Assembly: GCF_025147485.1 (NCBI RefSeq)
Contig: NZ_CP102263.1
Span: forward strand, 1,935,501 to 1,999,500
Length of the DNA stretch: 64,000 bases
Reading direction: 5' to 3'
Origin: Bacteroides uniformis
GTDB taxonomy: Bacteria; Bacteroidota; Bacteroidia; Bacteroidales; Bacteroidaceae
Made by a program: the position numbers and the translations under genes. The notes beneath the pieces were generated by a model. That model was not told where the DNA came from, made no database searches, and was given only the letters and a program-made list of their open reading frames with translations. This document shows positions 45,170 through 54,726 of the stretch, piece by piece. Numbering within the stretch: the stretch's first letter is position 1; the number at the start of each line of letters is the position of its first letter.

Positions 45170-48094
45170 ATGAAGAAAATTATCACGGGGATGGCGTTGC
45201 TGTTGGTAACAACGCTGTCTGCATTTTCACAGACCAAAAACATTACGGTATCGGGCCGTGTCGTGGAGGACACCAAGGAGCCTGCGATACAAGCTACCGT
45301 GCAGTTGCTTTTGTTGCCAGACAGTGTTCAGGCATCGGGTACGGCCACTACGGCACAAGGTTATTTCACTCTTCCCAAAGTCAGTGCGGGTAAATACGTG
45401 CTGAAGGTTTCCTACATCGGATTCAAGAGCCAGTACATCCCTTTACACCTTTATGCTACGACAACTGCCAAGAACGTGGGTACACTGACATTGGAAACGG
45501 ATGCGGTGATGCTGGCCGAGGCTGTGGTTACGGCAGAAGCGCCGCAAGTGCAGGTGGTGGAAGATACACTGGTATATACTTCATCTGCCTATCGTACCCC
45601 CGAGGGAGCCATGCTCGAGGAGTTGGTGAAGAAGCTGCCCGGTGCGGAGATTGACGACGAGGGTAATGTGAAAATCAACGGTAAGGACTTGTCGAAGATT
45701 ATGGTCGACGGCAAGGAGTTCTTCGGTGGAGACGTAAAGACCGGTTTGAAGAACCTGCCGGTAGATATGATAGAGAAGCTGAAAACCTACGATAAGAAGT
45801 CCGATTTGGCACGTATCACCGGTATTGACGACGGTGAGGAGGAGACGGTGCTCGACCTGACCGTAAAGAAAGGCATGAACCAGGGTTGGTTCGGTAATGC
45901 CGACGTGGCCGGAGGGACGGAAGACCGCTATATGGGCCGCTTTATGCTGAACCGCTTCGTGGACAAAACCCAGGTGTCGGTAGTGGGTTCTGCCAATAAC
46001 GTGAACGACCAGGGCTTTTCGGGTGGTGGCGGTCCTCCGCGCTGGCGCAGGAACAACGGACTTACTGCAACGAAAATGCTGGGTGTGAACTTCGCTACCC
46101 AAACCGATAAGCTGGAACTGGGCGGTAGTGCACGCTACAACTATCAGGATGGGGATATTGCAAGTATCGGTTCTACCGAGGACTTTCTGCCGGACGGCAA
46201 CTCTTACTCCAACTCGAACAGCAGGCAACGTAACAAAGCCAAGAATTTCAATGCCGATTTCCGTATGGAGTGGAAGCCGGACTCGATGACGAATATCATT
46301 TTCCGTCCCAACTTCTCGTACGGCAAAACGGACAATCTCTCCAATTCTGAGAGCGGTACGTTCAATTCCGACCCTTACAGTCTGGTGAGTGACCCCAATA
46401 ACTGGCTGAATCTGGAGAAGATTCTTAATCCGGACGATGACCCGTTGAGGAGTATCCGTATAAATGCTATCAACAGCGGTTCGCTGAACGACAACAAGAG
46501 TGTGTCTATGGATGCAACCTTGCAGTTGAACAGAAAGCTGAATGACAAAGGACGCAATGTCACGTTCCGTGGAAGATTCGGTTATACCAATAATGACAAC
46601 AACCAGTATACGGAGTCGGAAACACATTACTTCCAGTTACTGAATGCTTTGGGAGGAGACTCCATCTTGGTTCGTAACCAGTACATCACTACTCCTACCA
46701 AGAACTACAATTACAGTGCACAGCTGACTTACAGCGAACCGATAGCCCGCGCCACTTTCTTGCAATTCAGCTATCAGTTCCAGTACAAGTATAGCGAGAG
46801 CGACAAGACGACGTATGATTTGCAGGGTTTTCCGGATTGGGGATTGTCAACCCAGCTTCCCACGGGATATGAAGAGCATGCGGTGGATAGTCTGGGTAAG
46901 TATGCGGAATACCGCTACTACAACCACGATGCATCCGTGTCTTTGCGCTTTATCCGCGAGAAGTATCAGTTGAGCGCAGGTATGTCGTTCCAGCCGCAGC
47001 ATTCTGTATTGTCCTATAAGCGCGGCGACTATATGATTGATACCACCCGCAATGTGTTCAACTTCGCTCCGAACCTGGACTTGCGCATCCGTTTCTCCAA
47101 GGTGAGCCAGTTGCGTATGACATATCGCGGGCGTAGCAGCCAACCGAGTATGGAGAATCTGTTGCCGATTGTGGACAACTCCAATCCGCAGAATGTACGT
47201 ATCGGTAATCCGGGCTTGAAGCCTTCCTTCACGCACAACATGCGATTCTTCTATAATACGTATAATGCCGAAAAGCAGCGCGGTATTATGTCACACGTCA
47301 ACTTCTCGGCAACGCAGAATAGCATCAGCAATAGCCGTGTGTACAATTCGGAGACTGGTGGATGGACTACAACTCCGAAAAATATCAACGGTAATTGGAA
47401 TGCGTTCGGCATGTTTGGCTTCAATACGGCACTGCCCAATAAGAAGTATACCATCAACTCCTTCTCCAATGCCAACTATCAGAACAATGTGGCTTATCTG
47501 ACGTCCGGTAAGGGAGCAGATGCCGTGGAACGGAAGAATACAACCACCAACCTGACGCTGGGCGAACGTCTGAATGCCGCCTATCGTAATGACTGGTTTG
47601 AATTCGGCTTGAACGGAAGCATCTCCTATTCAATAGAGAAGGATAAACTGACGCCTGACAATAATCAGGAGCCCTATACCTTCTCCTACGGTGCCAATAC
47701 GCAGATTTCCATGCCGTGGAACATGACGCTCTCTACCAACATTGCCAACCAGAGCCGTCGAGGATATACGGACAGCAGTATGAACCGTAACGAGCTTATC
47801 TGGAATGCACAGTTGTCGCAGACTTTCCTGAAAGGGAATGCCACCGTCAGCTTCGAGATGTACGACATTCTGAAGAAGCAGAGTAACATCAGCCGTTCGC
47901 TGACTGCAAGCGGCCGCTCGGTGTACGAATATAACGGCGTGAACAGCTATTGCATGCTTCACTTCATCTATCGTCTGAATATTTTCGGCAGCAAGGCCGC
48001 CCGCGATAAGATGCAGGGCAGACGCGGCTTCGGCGGTCCGGGCTTCGGTCCGGGGCATGGTCCTGGCGGTTTCGGAGGACGCAGGCCGTTCTAA
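45170..48094 (+). CDS. Outer-membrane beta-barrel receptor with CarboxypepD_reg-like domain
   Basis: 974 residues. A signal peptide (KKIITGMALLLVTTLSAFS) is followed by a carboxypeptidase-regulatory-like domain (about 24-110), a plug-like region (EELVKKLPGAEIDDEGNVKING) and a long barrel of the outer-membrane beta-barrel family 3 type. No SusD-like gene follows, so it is not a PUL transporter; ligand unknown. The C-terminus ends in an unusual Gly/Pro/Arg/Phe-rich tail (GFGGPGFGPGHGPGG, ending RRPF). Confidence 0.88.
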   Translation: MKKIITGMALLLVTTLSAFSQTKNITVSGRVVEDTKEPAIQATVQLLLLPDSVQASGTATTAQGYFTLPKVSAGKYVLKVSYIGFKSQYIPLHLYATTTAKNVGTLTLETDAVMLAEAVVTAEAPQVQVVEDTLVYTSSAYRTPEGAMLEELVKKLPGAEIDDEGNVKINGKDLSKIMVDGKEFFGGDVKTGLKNLPVDMIEKLKTYDKKSDLARITGIDDGEEETVLDLTVKKGMNQGWFGNADVAGGTEDRYMGRFMLNRFVDKTQVSVVGSANNVNDQGFSGGGGPPRWRRNNGLTATKMLGVNFATQTDKLELGGSARYNYQDGDIASIGSTEDFLPDGNSYSNSNSRQRNKAKNFNADFRMEWKPDSMTNIIFRPNFSYGKTDNLSNSESGTFNSDPYSLVSDPNNWLNLEKILNPDDDPLRSIRINAINSGSLNDNKSVSMDATLQLNRKLNDKGRNVTFRGRFGYTNNDNNQYTESETHYFQLLNALGGDSILVRNQYITTPTKNYNYSAQLTYSEPIARATFLQFSYQFQYKYSESDKTTYDLQGFPDWGLSTQLPTGYEEHAVDSLGKYAEYRYYNHDASVSLRFIREKYQLSAGMSFQPQHSVLSYKRGDYMIDTTRNVFNFAPNLDLRIRFSKVSQLRMTYRGRSSQPSMENLLPIVDNSNPQNVRIGNPGLKPSFTHNMRFFYNTYNAEKQRGIMSHVNFSATQNSISNSRVYNSETGGWTTTPKNINGNWNAFGMFGFNTALPNKKYTINSFSNANYQNNVAYLTSGKGADAVERKNTTTNLTLGERLNAAYRNDWFEFGLNGSISYSIEKDKLTPDNNQEPYTFSYGANTQISMPWNMTLSTNIANQSRRGYTDSSMNRNELIWNAQLSQTFLKGNATVSFEMYDILKKQSNISRSLTASGRSVYEYNGVNSYCMLHFIYRLNIFGSKAARDKMQGRRGFGGPGFGPGHGPGGFGGRRPF

Positions 48095-48178
48095 AGCGGA
48101 GGGGATCACCCCCCTAATCAGCTTGTCATTCTGATACACTCTCAATTCTGTGGCAGGTTTCTTTTTGATTATTTTTCA

Positions 48179-48236
48179 GACGCGGATGACGCAGATAAGA
48201 ATATTAAAAATCTGCGTCATCTGCGTCATCCGCGTC
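48179..48236. repeat. Imperfect long hairpin between receptor and cls
   Basis: GACGCGGATGACGCAGAT (48179-48196) pairs with 48219-48236; a second TCTGCGTCAT (48211-48220) sits in the loop, so the stem can slip. Probably a terminator-like or repeat-derived element. Confidence 0.6.
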
Positions 48237-48332
48237 AAAGCGATAGCAAGTATAAGTTTTCAGACAAGTTGGGGGAAGAGGGACTTTTATGTTAATCTCT
48301 GTAATCTTCGGTGAAAGTTTCTGTGTTTTTCC

Positions 48333-48340
48333 TACATTTG
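48333..48340 (+). promoter_or_regulatory. -7 box of cls
   Basis: TACATTTG, 25 bases before the ATG at 48365. Confidence 0.5.
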
Positions 48341-48364
48341 TTTCACACTTAATTGTCTGTGAAC

Positions 48365-49804
48365 ATGCTTGATTGGAACTTCATTGCCAGCCAGATTGCT
48401 ACGATAGCCTTCGACATTGTTTATTTCGGTGCCATCATCGGAACGATTGTCGTCATTATCCTCGACAACCGCAATCCGGTGAAAACCATGGCATGGATAC
48501 TGATACTGATGTTCCTTCCCATCGTGGGGCTGGTGTTTTACTTCTTCTTCGGGCGTAGTCAGCGCCGTGTGCGCATGATAGGGAAGAAGAGTTACAGCCG
48601 TTTGTTGAAGAAACCTATGGCAGAATATCTGGCGCAGGACTCATGTGCGCTTCCCATCAATTACAGTCGTCTCATATCCTTGTTCCGTAATACCAACCAG
48701 GCTTTCCCCTTCGATGGAAACCGGGTGGAAGCCTATACCCTGGGGCTCTCCATGCTGCAATCCCTGCTGCGCGAACTGGGGAAAGCAACGAAGCATATCC
48801 ACATGGAATTCTATATCTTTGAGGACGATGCCATTGGGCGCTTGGTACGTGATGTCCTGATGGAAAAGGCGCGTGCCGGGGTAGAGGTACGTGTGATTTA
48901 TGATGATGTGGGTTGTTGGCATGTTCCCAACCGTTTTTTTGAAGAGATGCGCGAGGCCGGTATCGAGGTACGCAGCTTTCTGAAGGTACGTTTTCCGCTT
49001 TTCACCAGTAAGGTGAACTATCGTAATCATCGGAAAATAGTTGTCATTGACGGGCGCATCGGCTTTGTGGGGGGGATGAATCTTGCCGAACGCTATATGC
49101 GCGGATTCTCATGGGGCATCTGGCGGGACACACATCTGCTGCTGGAGGGCAAGGCTGTTCACGGATTGCAGACCGCCTTCCTACTCGATTGGTACTTTGT
49201 GGACCGTACACTGATTACGTCTACCCGCTATTTCCCGAAAATAGAAAACTGCGGTACTTCCTTGGCGCAGATTGTAACGAGTGAGCCCGTAGGCCCATGG
49301 AAAGACATTATGCAGGGACTTGTCATATCCATTTCCAGCGCAAAGAAATATTTCTATATCCAGACTCCCTACTTCCTGCCCACCGAAGCCGTACTTGTTG
49401 CTATGCAGACAGCCGCCTTGTCAGGTGTCGATGTGCGTCTGATGTTGCCCATGCGTGCTGATAACCGCTTGACGCATCTGGGTTCCTGCTCTTATCTGGC
49501 AGATGTGCTCTATTCGGGAGTCAAGGTCTATTTCTATAAGAAAGGCTTCTTGCACTCCAAACTGATGGTTTCGGATGATGAGTTGTCCACGGTAGGCTCT
49601 ACGAATGTGGATTTCCGCAGTTTTGAACATAACTTTGAGGTGAATGCCTTCATCTATGACACAGAAACAGCGCTTCAGATGCGCGAAATCTTCCTTCAAG
49701 ACCAGCGCGACTGCGTACAAGTATTCCTGAAGAACTGGGTGAAGCGCCCCTGGTATCGTAAGGCCGCAGAGAGTGTGGTGCGGCTGATGGCGCCGCTGTT
49801 ATAA
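48365..49804 (+). CDS. cls: Cardiolipin synthase
   Basis: 479 residues from ATG 48365; an in-frame TTG at 48353 is possible but gives only four extra residues. Two N-terminal transmembrane helices are followed by two phospholipase D motifs, the first at NHRKIVVIDGRIGFVGGMN and the second at LHSKLMVSDDELSTVGSTN (HxKxxxxD in each). It condenses phosphatidylglycerol into cardiolipin at the inner membrane. A 17-bp hairpin terminator follows. Confidence 0.93.
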   Translation: MLDWNFIASQIATIAFDIVYFGAIIGTIVVIILDNRNPVKTMAWILILMFLPIVGLVFYFFFGRSQRRVRMIGKKSYSRLLKKPMAEYLAQDSCALPINYSRLISLFRNTNQAFPFDGNRVEAYTLGLSMLQSLLRELGKATKHIHMEFYIFEDDAIGRLVRDVLMEKARAGVEVRVIYDDVGCWHVPNRFFEEMREAGIEVRSFLKVRFPLFTSKVNYRNHRKIVVIDGRIGFVGGMNLAERYMRGFSWGIWRDTHLLLEGKAVHGLQTAFLLDWYFVDRTLITSTRYFPKIENCGTSLAQIVTSEPVGPWKDIMQGLVISISSAKKYFYIQTPYFLPTEAVLVAMQTAALSGVDVRLMLPMRADNRLTHLGSCSYLADVLYSGVKVYFYKKGFLHSKLMVSDDELSTVGSTNVDFRSFEHNFEVNAFIYDTETALQMREIFLQDQRDCVQVFLKNWVKRPWYRKAAESVVRLMAPLL

Positions 49805-49809
49805 TGAAG

Positions 49810-49869
49810 AATGATGAATGAAGAATTTCTTGAAGTGTATTCATATCGTACCATTCTTCATTCATCATT
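49810..49869. terminator. Bidirectional terminator between cls and rsmD
   Basis: AATGATGAATGAAGAAT (49810-49826) is exactly complementary to 49853-49869, which overlaps the rsmD stop. Confidence 0.6.
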
Positions 49870-50398
49870 TAAATATCGTGAAGTTCACGCTCCCGTATAC
49901 CCTTCTCTCCACAAAGTGCGGATGTTCCTCGAAACTGTTTTTCTTCCCGTGTTCCAAGACGAAGAGTCCGTCTTCTTTCAGCAAGTTGTTCTCGAAGATG
50001 AGATCGGGCAAGGTTTCCAGCCCGGCAAGCTCGTAGGGAGGGTCGGCAAAGATAAAGTCGAACTGCTCGCGTCCGCTTTTGAGGTATTTGAATACGTCAC
50101 CGCGTATGGGTAGGCACTTGTCCGTCTTTAATTCCTGCATAATTTTGCAGATGAAGGCATAGTGGTCGCGGTCTTTTTCCACGCTGATTACTTGGTCGCA
50201 GCCTCTGGACACAAGCTCGATGCTGATGCTGCCCGTACCGGCAAATAGGTCGAGGGCACGGATGCCGTCCTCAAAGTCCATGTAGTTGGAGAGCACATTG
50301 AACAGATTCTCTTTGGCAAAGTCTGTGGTGGGGCGTGCCTTGAAGGAGTGGGGCACGTCGAAACGTCTTCTTTTGTATATTCCGCTGATTACTCGCAT
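49865..50398 (-). CDS. rsmD: 16S rRNA (guanine-966-N2)-methyltransferase
   Basis: 177 residues. SAM-binding motif LDLFAGTGSISIEL and catalytic FADPPYELAGLE (DPPY) are clear, with MRVISGIYKRRRF at the N-terminus. It methylates G966 of 16S rRNA. It overlaps the upstream DUF3822 gene by 10 bases, so the two are coupled. Confidence 0.94.
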   Translation of the reverse strand: MRVISGIYKRRRFDVPHSFKARPTTDFAKENLFNVLSNYMDFEDGIRALDLFAGTGSISIELVSRGCDQVISVEKDRDHYAFICKIMQELKTDKCLPIRGDVFKYLKSGREQFDFIFADPPYELAGLETLPDLIFENNLLKEDGLFVLEHGKKNSFEEHPHFVERRVYGSVNFTIFK

Positions 50399-51168
50399 AG
50401 GGTTATGGCTTGCAGGTCAAGATTAGTGGCGGGATTCATGATGAATACCTGCCGGATGAATTTTCGCAGTTCGGGCAGTAGCAGTTCTTTGTCGTTTAGG
50501 TCACCGGTCAGGTGCAGCTCATCGCGTTCCTGCTCGAAGCCGAGTTGTTTCCATATATATAATAGGTAGTAGACACGGTCGGGTGTGCTTCTGCATTCAA
50601 AGGAATTGGCAAGAAGGAGGCGTCCGCGTTCGTAGCCGTATACGTCTACGGCATCTTTTCGCAAGTGTGCATACATCTTCCGGTTGTTGCCCAAGCGGCT
50701 CTTTGAGGAGAAGAACTCAATGAAGGGGCTGGCTTGGGAATAGAACTTGACATCGGGATACTGTTCGCGAAGGAAGGAGCAGGCACTCTTATCCATGCCG
50801 AACAGTACGACAGTGCTGCTCTTATGCAGTATGTTGTATTGTACGGTTTCGTTTTCCCGTTTAGGATGGTTGTGATAGAAAATGATTTCCGTTTGTTCGT
50901 CCTCGAAGAACTCCAGGGGAATGAACGTGAAGCGTTTGTCTGCCATGAGCACATTGACACGGCGGAAGGGGCGTTCCAGCCATGCCAGTTCGCGGAAGGT
51001 CTGTTTCAGATTGGCAGTGAGGGAGAAGGACTCGTCCACTGCACGGTCGTAGTAAGAGAACTCGCCGTCGCCCAGAGGGTTGAACACAGAAAAAGAAAAT
51101 CCATCCGTACTGAGACGGATGGATAATGTATACTGTTCCGATTTATTAAAATCAGTCGTTTCTATCAT
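50389..51168 (-). CDS. DUF3822 family protein
   Basis: 259 residues with no signal peptide or membrane helix. It begins with TDFNKSEQYTLSIRLSTDGFSFSVFN and has the actin/hexokinase-like look of DUF3822 proteins, which sit next to rsmD in Bacteroidetes. Function unknown. The overlap with rsmD suggests a joint role or at least co-expression. Confidence 0.85.
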   Translation of the reverse strand: MIETTDFNKSEQYTLSIRLSTDGFSFSVFNPLGDGEFSYYDRAVDESFSLTANLKQTFRELAWLERPFRRVNVLMADKRFTFIPLEFFEDEQTEIIFYHNHPKRENETVQYNILHKSSTVVLFGMDKSACSFLREQYPDVKFYSQASPFIEFFSSKSRLGNNRKMYAHLRKDAVDVYGYERGRLLLANSFECRSTPDRVYYLLYIWKQLGFEQERDELHLTGDLNDKELLLPELRKFIRQVFIMNPATNLDLQAITLCE

Positions 51169-51186
51169 ACGTTTGTCGGGGTGAGA

Positions 51187-51873
51187 TTATTCCCAGTTAC
51201 CGGCGTTGTTGTTAGCTGTTTCCAAGCTACCAATCATCAGACCGCAGTACTTGCCAAGTTTGGTTTGTACGTCCTTGATGTTGGCAATTTCTTGTGCATC
51301 CAGACCGTTCAAATAAACTTCGTACGGAGTCTTCACTTCGAGCAGACAGAAAGGAGCACCGGATTTAGCTGTATCGTTCTTGATGGCCATTTCGAACTGT
51401 GCACCGTTTCCGAAGGGAACATATCTCATAGAATCGGGGTTGAAACCTTTCGGGAAGATAGTATCCAATACGGCTACCCACATAGTGTCACGCTTGAAGT
51501 TTTCCAATCCCCATTTCTTGACGTCAGCATAGTTACCTGTCTTCTTTGCCTTATTGATGATGTTGATGGCTTTCTTTTCAGTCAGACCGTCTTCCAGCTG
51601 CTTATCGTTCAGTTCTCCTTGCTTGAAGATGAACGGAAGTTTCTGGTTTTTAACAAAGTCAATCAGAGAGTCGAAGCTTGCAGTATATTGCTGGTCATGT
51701 AAAGTACGATATTCCAATTGTGCTTTACGGATGTCAATCAGACGTGCAATGACGGCTGCGTCTCTGTGCTTCTTTGCTTTTTCAAAGTTGATAGGACCCA
51801 TAATGCTGGTGTAACAAATATAAATTAGCACCAAAGCACATAAGCCTAAAATGACATTAAATACTGTTTTCAT
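51187..51873 (-). CDS. Hypothetical protein with N-terminal membrane helix
   Basis: 228 residues. One N-terminal hydrophobic helix (about 3-22, VFNVILGLCALVLIYICYT) is followed by a soluble domain starting FEKAKKHRDAAVIARLIDIRKAQLEYR, which recalls the long helix of pilin-like proteins but without a prepilin cleavage motif. Family and function not recognised. A -7 box (TATTTTTG, 51909-51916 minus) precedes it. Confidence 0.75.
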   Translation of the reverse strand: MKTVFNVILGLCALVLIYICYTSIMGPINFEKAKKHRDAAVIARLIDIRKAQLEYRTLHDQQYTASFDSLIDFVKNQKLPFIFKQGELNDKQLEDGLTEKKAINIINKAKKTGNYADVKKWGLENFKRDTMWVAVLDTIFPKGFNPDSMRYVPFGNGAQFEMAIKNDTAKSGAPFCLLEVKTPYEVYLNGLDAQEIANIKDVQTKLGKYCGLMIGSLETANNNAGNWE

Positions 51874-51968
51874 GATAAATATGTTTTTTAGTTGTTATAT
51901 TCGCACCGCAAAAATAAAAGAAATTAATTTAAAAACGATAGTTCCCTTTACTTTTTTCTGTTACAAAA

Positions 51969-53387
51969 ATGATAAATAACTATTTAGAAAGGCAAATTAA
52001 GGAAAATTTTCCTTACCAACCAACTCCTGAGCAAGAAATTGCTGTAAAATCTTTATCGGAGTTCCTTCTGTCACCCCGTAGCGAGGTGGTTTTTATGCTT
52101 CGTGGTTATGCGGGGACGGGTAAAACATCGTTGGTCGGTGCCTTGGTGCGGACGTTGGATAAGTTGCAACAAAAGTCGGTATTGCTGGCACCGACCGGAC
52201 GGGCGGCAAAAGTTTTCTCGGCGTATGCGGGGCATCCGGCGTTTACAATTCATAAAAAAATTTATAGACAGCAATCTTTCTCCAATGAGCTGAGCAATTT
52301 TTCTGTGAACGATAATTTGACAACTCACACTTTATATATAGTGGATGAGGCCTCAATGATTTCCAATGAGGGACTGTCCGGTTCCATGTTCGGCACGGGC
52401 AGGTTGCTGGACGACCTGGTGCAGTTTGTCTATTCCGGCCAGGGATGCCGCCTGCTGCTGATGGGCGATACGGCACAGCTGCCGCCGGTGGGGGAGGAGC
52501 AGAGCCCTGCCCTCTTTGCCGATGCCTTGAAAGGCTACGGGCTGGAAGTGGTGGAGGTGGACTTGACGCAGGTGGTGCGTCAGGAGCAACAGTCGGGCAT
52601 TTTGTGGAATGCCACCCGCCTGAGGCAGTTGATAGCGGAAGACGATTGCTACAGCCTGCCGAAGATAAAGGTTTCGGGGTTTGCCGACATTAAAGTTCTG
52701 CCCGGAAATGAGCTGATAGAAACGCTGAACTCTTGCTACGACCATGACGGGTTGGATGAAACTATCGTGGTGTGCCGCTCCAACAAGAGGGCGAACATCT
52801 ACAACAAAGGCATCCGTGCGCAGATTCTCTGGCGTGAGGATGAATTAAACACCGGTGATTTGTTGATGGTGGCGAAAAATAACTACTTCTGGACGGAAAA
52901 GGAGAAGGAGATGGATTTCATTGCCAACGGTGAGACTGCCGTGGTGCGCCGCGTGCGCCGTACGCGAGAGCTGTATGGCTTCCGCTTTGCAGACGTGACG
53001 CTGGTCTTTCCCGACTATAACGACTTTGAACTGGAAGTGAACATGCTGCTTGATACGCTGCATACCGACTCGCCTGCGCTGCCCAAGGCAGAAAACGACC
53101 GGCTTTTCTACTCCGTCCTCGAAGATTATGCCGACATCACCGTGAAGCGCGAGCGGATGAAGAAGATGAAGGCAGACCCGTACTACAACGCCTTGCAAGT
53201 GAAGTATGCCTATGCCGTGACTTGCCACAAGGCGCAGGGCGGGCAATGGAAGAATGTCTTTCTGGACCAGGGGTATATGACGGATGAATACCTGACACCC
53301 GATTATTTCCGTTGGCTCTACACCGCCTTTACCCGTGCCACGGGAACGCTCTACTTGGTGAACTATCCGGAAGAACAAATAGTTTGA
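51969..53387 (+). CDS. RecD-like ATP-dependent DNA helicase
   Basis: 472 residues, SF1 helicase. Walker A GYAGTGKTS, motif II IVDEASM, motif III LLMGDTAQLPPVG, and C-terminal VTCHKAQGGQW and YTAFTRATGTLYLVN (motifs V/VI). It is shorter than RecD of RecBCD and stands alone, as in other Bacteroidetes. Probable role in DNA repair or recombination. Confidence 0.92.
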   Translation: MINNYLERQIKENFPYQPTPEQEIAVKSLSEFLLSPRSEVVFMLRGYAGTGKTSLVGALVRTLDKLQQKSVLLAPTGRAAKVFSAYAGHPAFTIHKKIYRQQSFSNELSNFSVNDNLTTHTLYIVDEASMISNEGLSGSMFGTGRLLDDLVQFVYSGQGCRLLLMGDTAQLPPVGEEQSPALFADALKGYGLEVVEVDLTQVVRQEQQSGILWNATRLRQLIAEDDCYSLPKIKVSGFADIKVLPGNELIETLNSCYDHDGLDETIVVCRSNKRANIYNKGIRAQILWREDELNTGDLLMVAKNNYFWTEKEKEMDFIANGETAVVRRVRRTRELYGFRFADVTLVFPDYNDFELEVNMLLDTLHTDSPALPKAENDRLFYSVLEDYADITVKRERMKKMKADPYYNALQVKYAYAVTCHKAQGGQWKNVFLDQGYMTDEYLTPDYFRWLYTAFTRATGTLYLVNYPEEQIV

Positions 53388-53427
53388 AAAAGAGAGGGGT
53401 ACCGATGCAGTATTCCGGCATTTTTTG

Positions 53428-53435
53428 TATTTTTG
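53428..53435 (+). promoter_or_regulatory. -7 box of the 53464 lipoprotein gene
   Basis: TATTTTTG, 28 bases before the ATG. Confidence 0.45.
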
Positions 53436-53463
53436 TAGATAGAACAACTATAACTGAACAAGT

Positions 53464-54273
53464 ATGAAGAAGCTATACTCTCTCTTTGCCTTGATAGCAC
53501 TGCTGTTTACCGCTTCCGGTTGCGAGGACGATTACCGAAGCATGGTACTTTTCGAAGGTGTGGAGCCTATCTACCAGATTGGGACATGTGACAATCTGGT
53601 GTCCAATCTTTCTTATTATCTTTCTGAAACAAACGAAGATACAGTGCTGGGCATTGACGGCGGCGACGGTTCCTATAATGTGATTAACGAGCACGAGTCG
53701 GTGGCTTCCGTGACTTTTACCGATGATGTCAACGGGTATCAGCGTATCAAGATTCATCCGCTGGCAGAGGGGGAGACGATTGTGAAGGTGATGGATGGTT
53801 CCGGTGAGGAAACACAACTGCGCATCACGGTGAAAGGTCGTAGGCAATATACGTTGACGAAAATGGGCTTCGAGTATGGTATCAGTAGTGGTGCACCGAC
53901 GGAACTGCTGGGTGATGTTTCTAAGGCACTTGCCGAGCGTCCTTGGGTGAAGGATGGCGGGTATTATGTGTTGGTGCCCGAAGATTTCTCCAATAGTATG
54001 TGGAAAGGTGTATTGGAAATCTATCCGACGGGAAAAGAGGAGGAACCGCTAATGGGGATATACGAGACAGTTCCAGTGGAAGATGAGAACGGAGATACAT
54101 ATGCATTGTGGCAGTTTACTTATAATGGAGAGAAGAGGCTCTTTACGCGGACGGTCTCGGGAAATGGTAAATGTGTACTTGCGGAAAATGTAACTCCTTT
54201 CTGTCCTTCCAGTTTGCTGCCCGAAGGTGCACTGGTGGTTTATCGCGAAATGTTTATACTTCGGATGGAATAA
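53464..54273 (+). CDS. Lipoprotein, hypothetical
   Basis: 269 residues with a lipoprotein signal (LFTASGC) followed by EDDYRS. An Ig-like segment (VASVTFTDDVNGYQRIKIHPLAEGETIVKVMD) resembles bacterial Ig-like domain 2. The C-terminal half is not recognised. Probably anchored in the outer membrane; function unknown. An intrinsic terminator follows at 54322-54348. Confidence 0.78.
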   Translation: MKKLYSLFALIALLFTASGCEDDYRSMVLFEGVEPIYQIGTCDNLVSNLSYYLSETNEDTVLGIDGGDGSYNVINEHESVASVTFTDDVNGYQRIKIHPLAEGETIVKVMDGSGEETQLRITVKGRRQYTLTKMGFEYGISSGAPTELLGDVSKALAERPWVKDGGYYVLVPEDFSNSMWKGVLEIYPTGKEEEPLMGIYETVPVEDENGDTYALWQFTYNGEKRLFTRTVSGNGKCVLAENVTPFCPSSLLPEGALVVYREMFILRME

Positions 54274-54321
54274 GGTTTTAGTGGAAATCTTGTCAAGAGC
54301 AGATTTACGAAAGATTAACAG

Positions 54322-54348
54322 ACGGGAGGCTTAGGCTTCCCGTTTTTG
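54322..54348 (+). terminator. Terminator after the lipoprotein gene
   Basis: CGGGAGGCTTAGGCTTCCCG stem with a following T5 run. Confidence 0.8.
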
Positions 54349-54597
54349 TTTCTGTTGCGCATCATCTGTCTGTTCTGTATGCATCATTCGTTTGCTTCGA
54401 ATGCATTGTCTGTTTGTTCTGGACTAATCATCCGTTCCCTCCACTTCACTGTCCCAAACCTTAGGGTTTTTCACGGAAACCCCAGGGCTTTGGAGGGTAA
54501 ATGCCAGCCATTTCACTTGCTAAGGTGTGGCATTTAGGATGGTAAGGTGTGGAGTTTGGGGAGCCGGCATGTGGCATTTCAAATGGAATACCGTGGA

Positions 54598-54632
54598 GGA
54601 TAAAAAGAAAAGGAGAAGCAATGCTCCTCCTT
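54598..54632 (-). terminator. Terminator after alaS
   Basis: The minus strand forms GGAG..CTCC around GCATTGC, followed by TTTTCTTTTT, about 95 bases after the alaS stop. Confidence 0.65.
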
Positions 54633-54726
54633 TCCCGGTAGTTTAATTTTGAAATATCTAAAAAATGACATTACAAATATACAACATCACAGAGGCGATG
54701 TCAAGTGTTTCGCCAATTATTTTCAA

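Larger units (their letters stand above)
54274..54726. other. Structured non-coding region between convergent genes
   Basis: Beside two terminators it holds a TGCAT..ATGCA hairpin near 54379-54405, imperfect direct repeats (TCTGTCTGTTCTG and TTGTCTGTTTGTTCTG) and a TAAATGCCA/TGGCATTTA pair near 54498-54536. No gene is supported. Confidence 0.5.

Noticed and set aside
49069..49075. G7 runs in cls and in the MerR gene as phase-variation sites
   Set aside because: G6-G7 runs recur in backbone genes including dnaE, so only the G8 runs in the PUL were raised.
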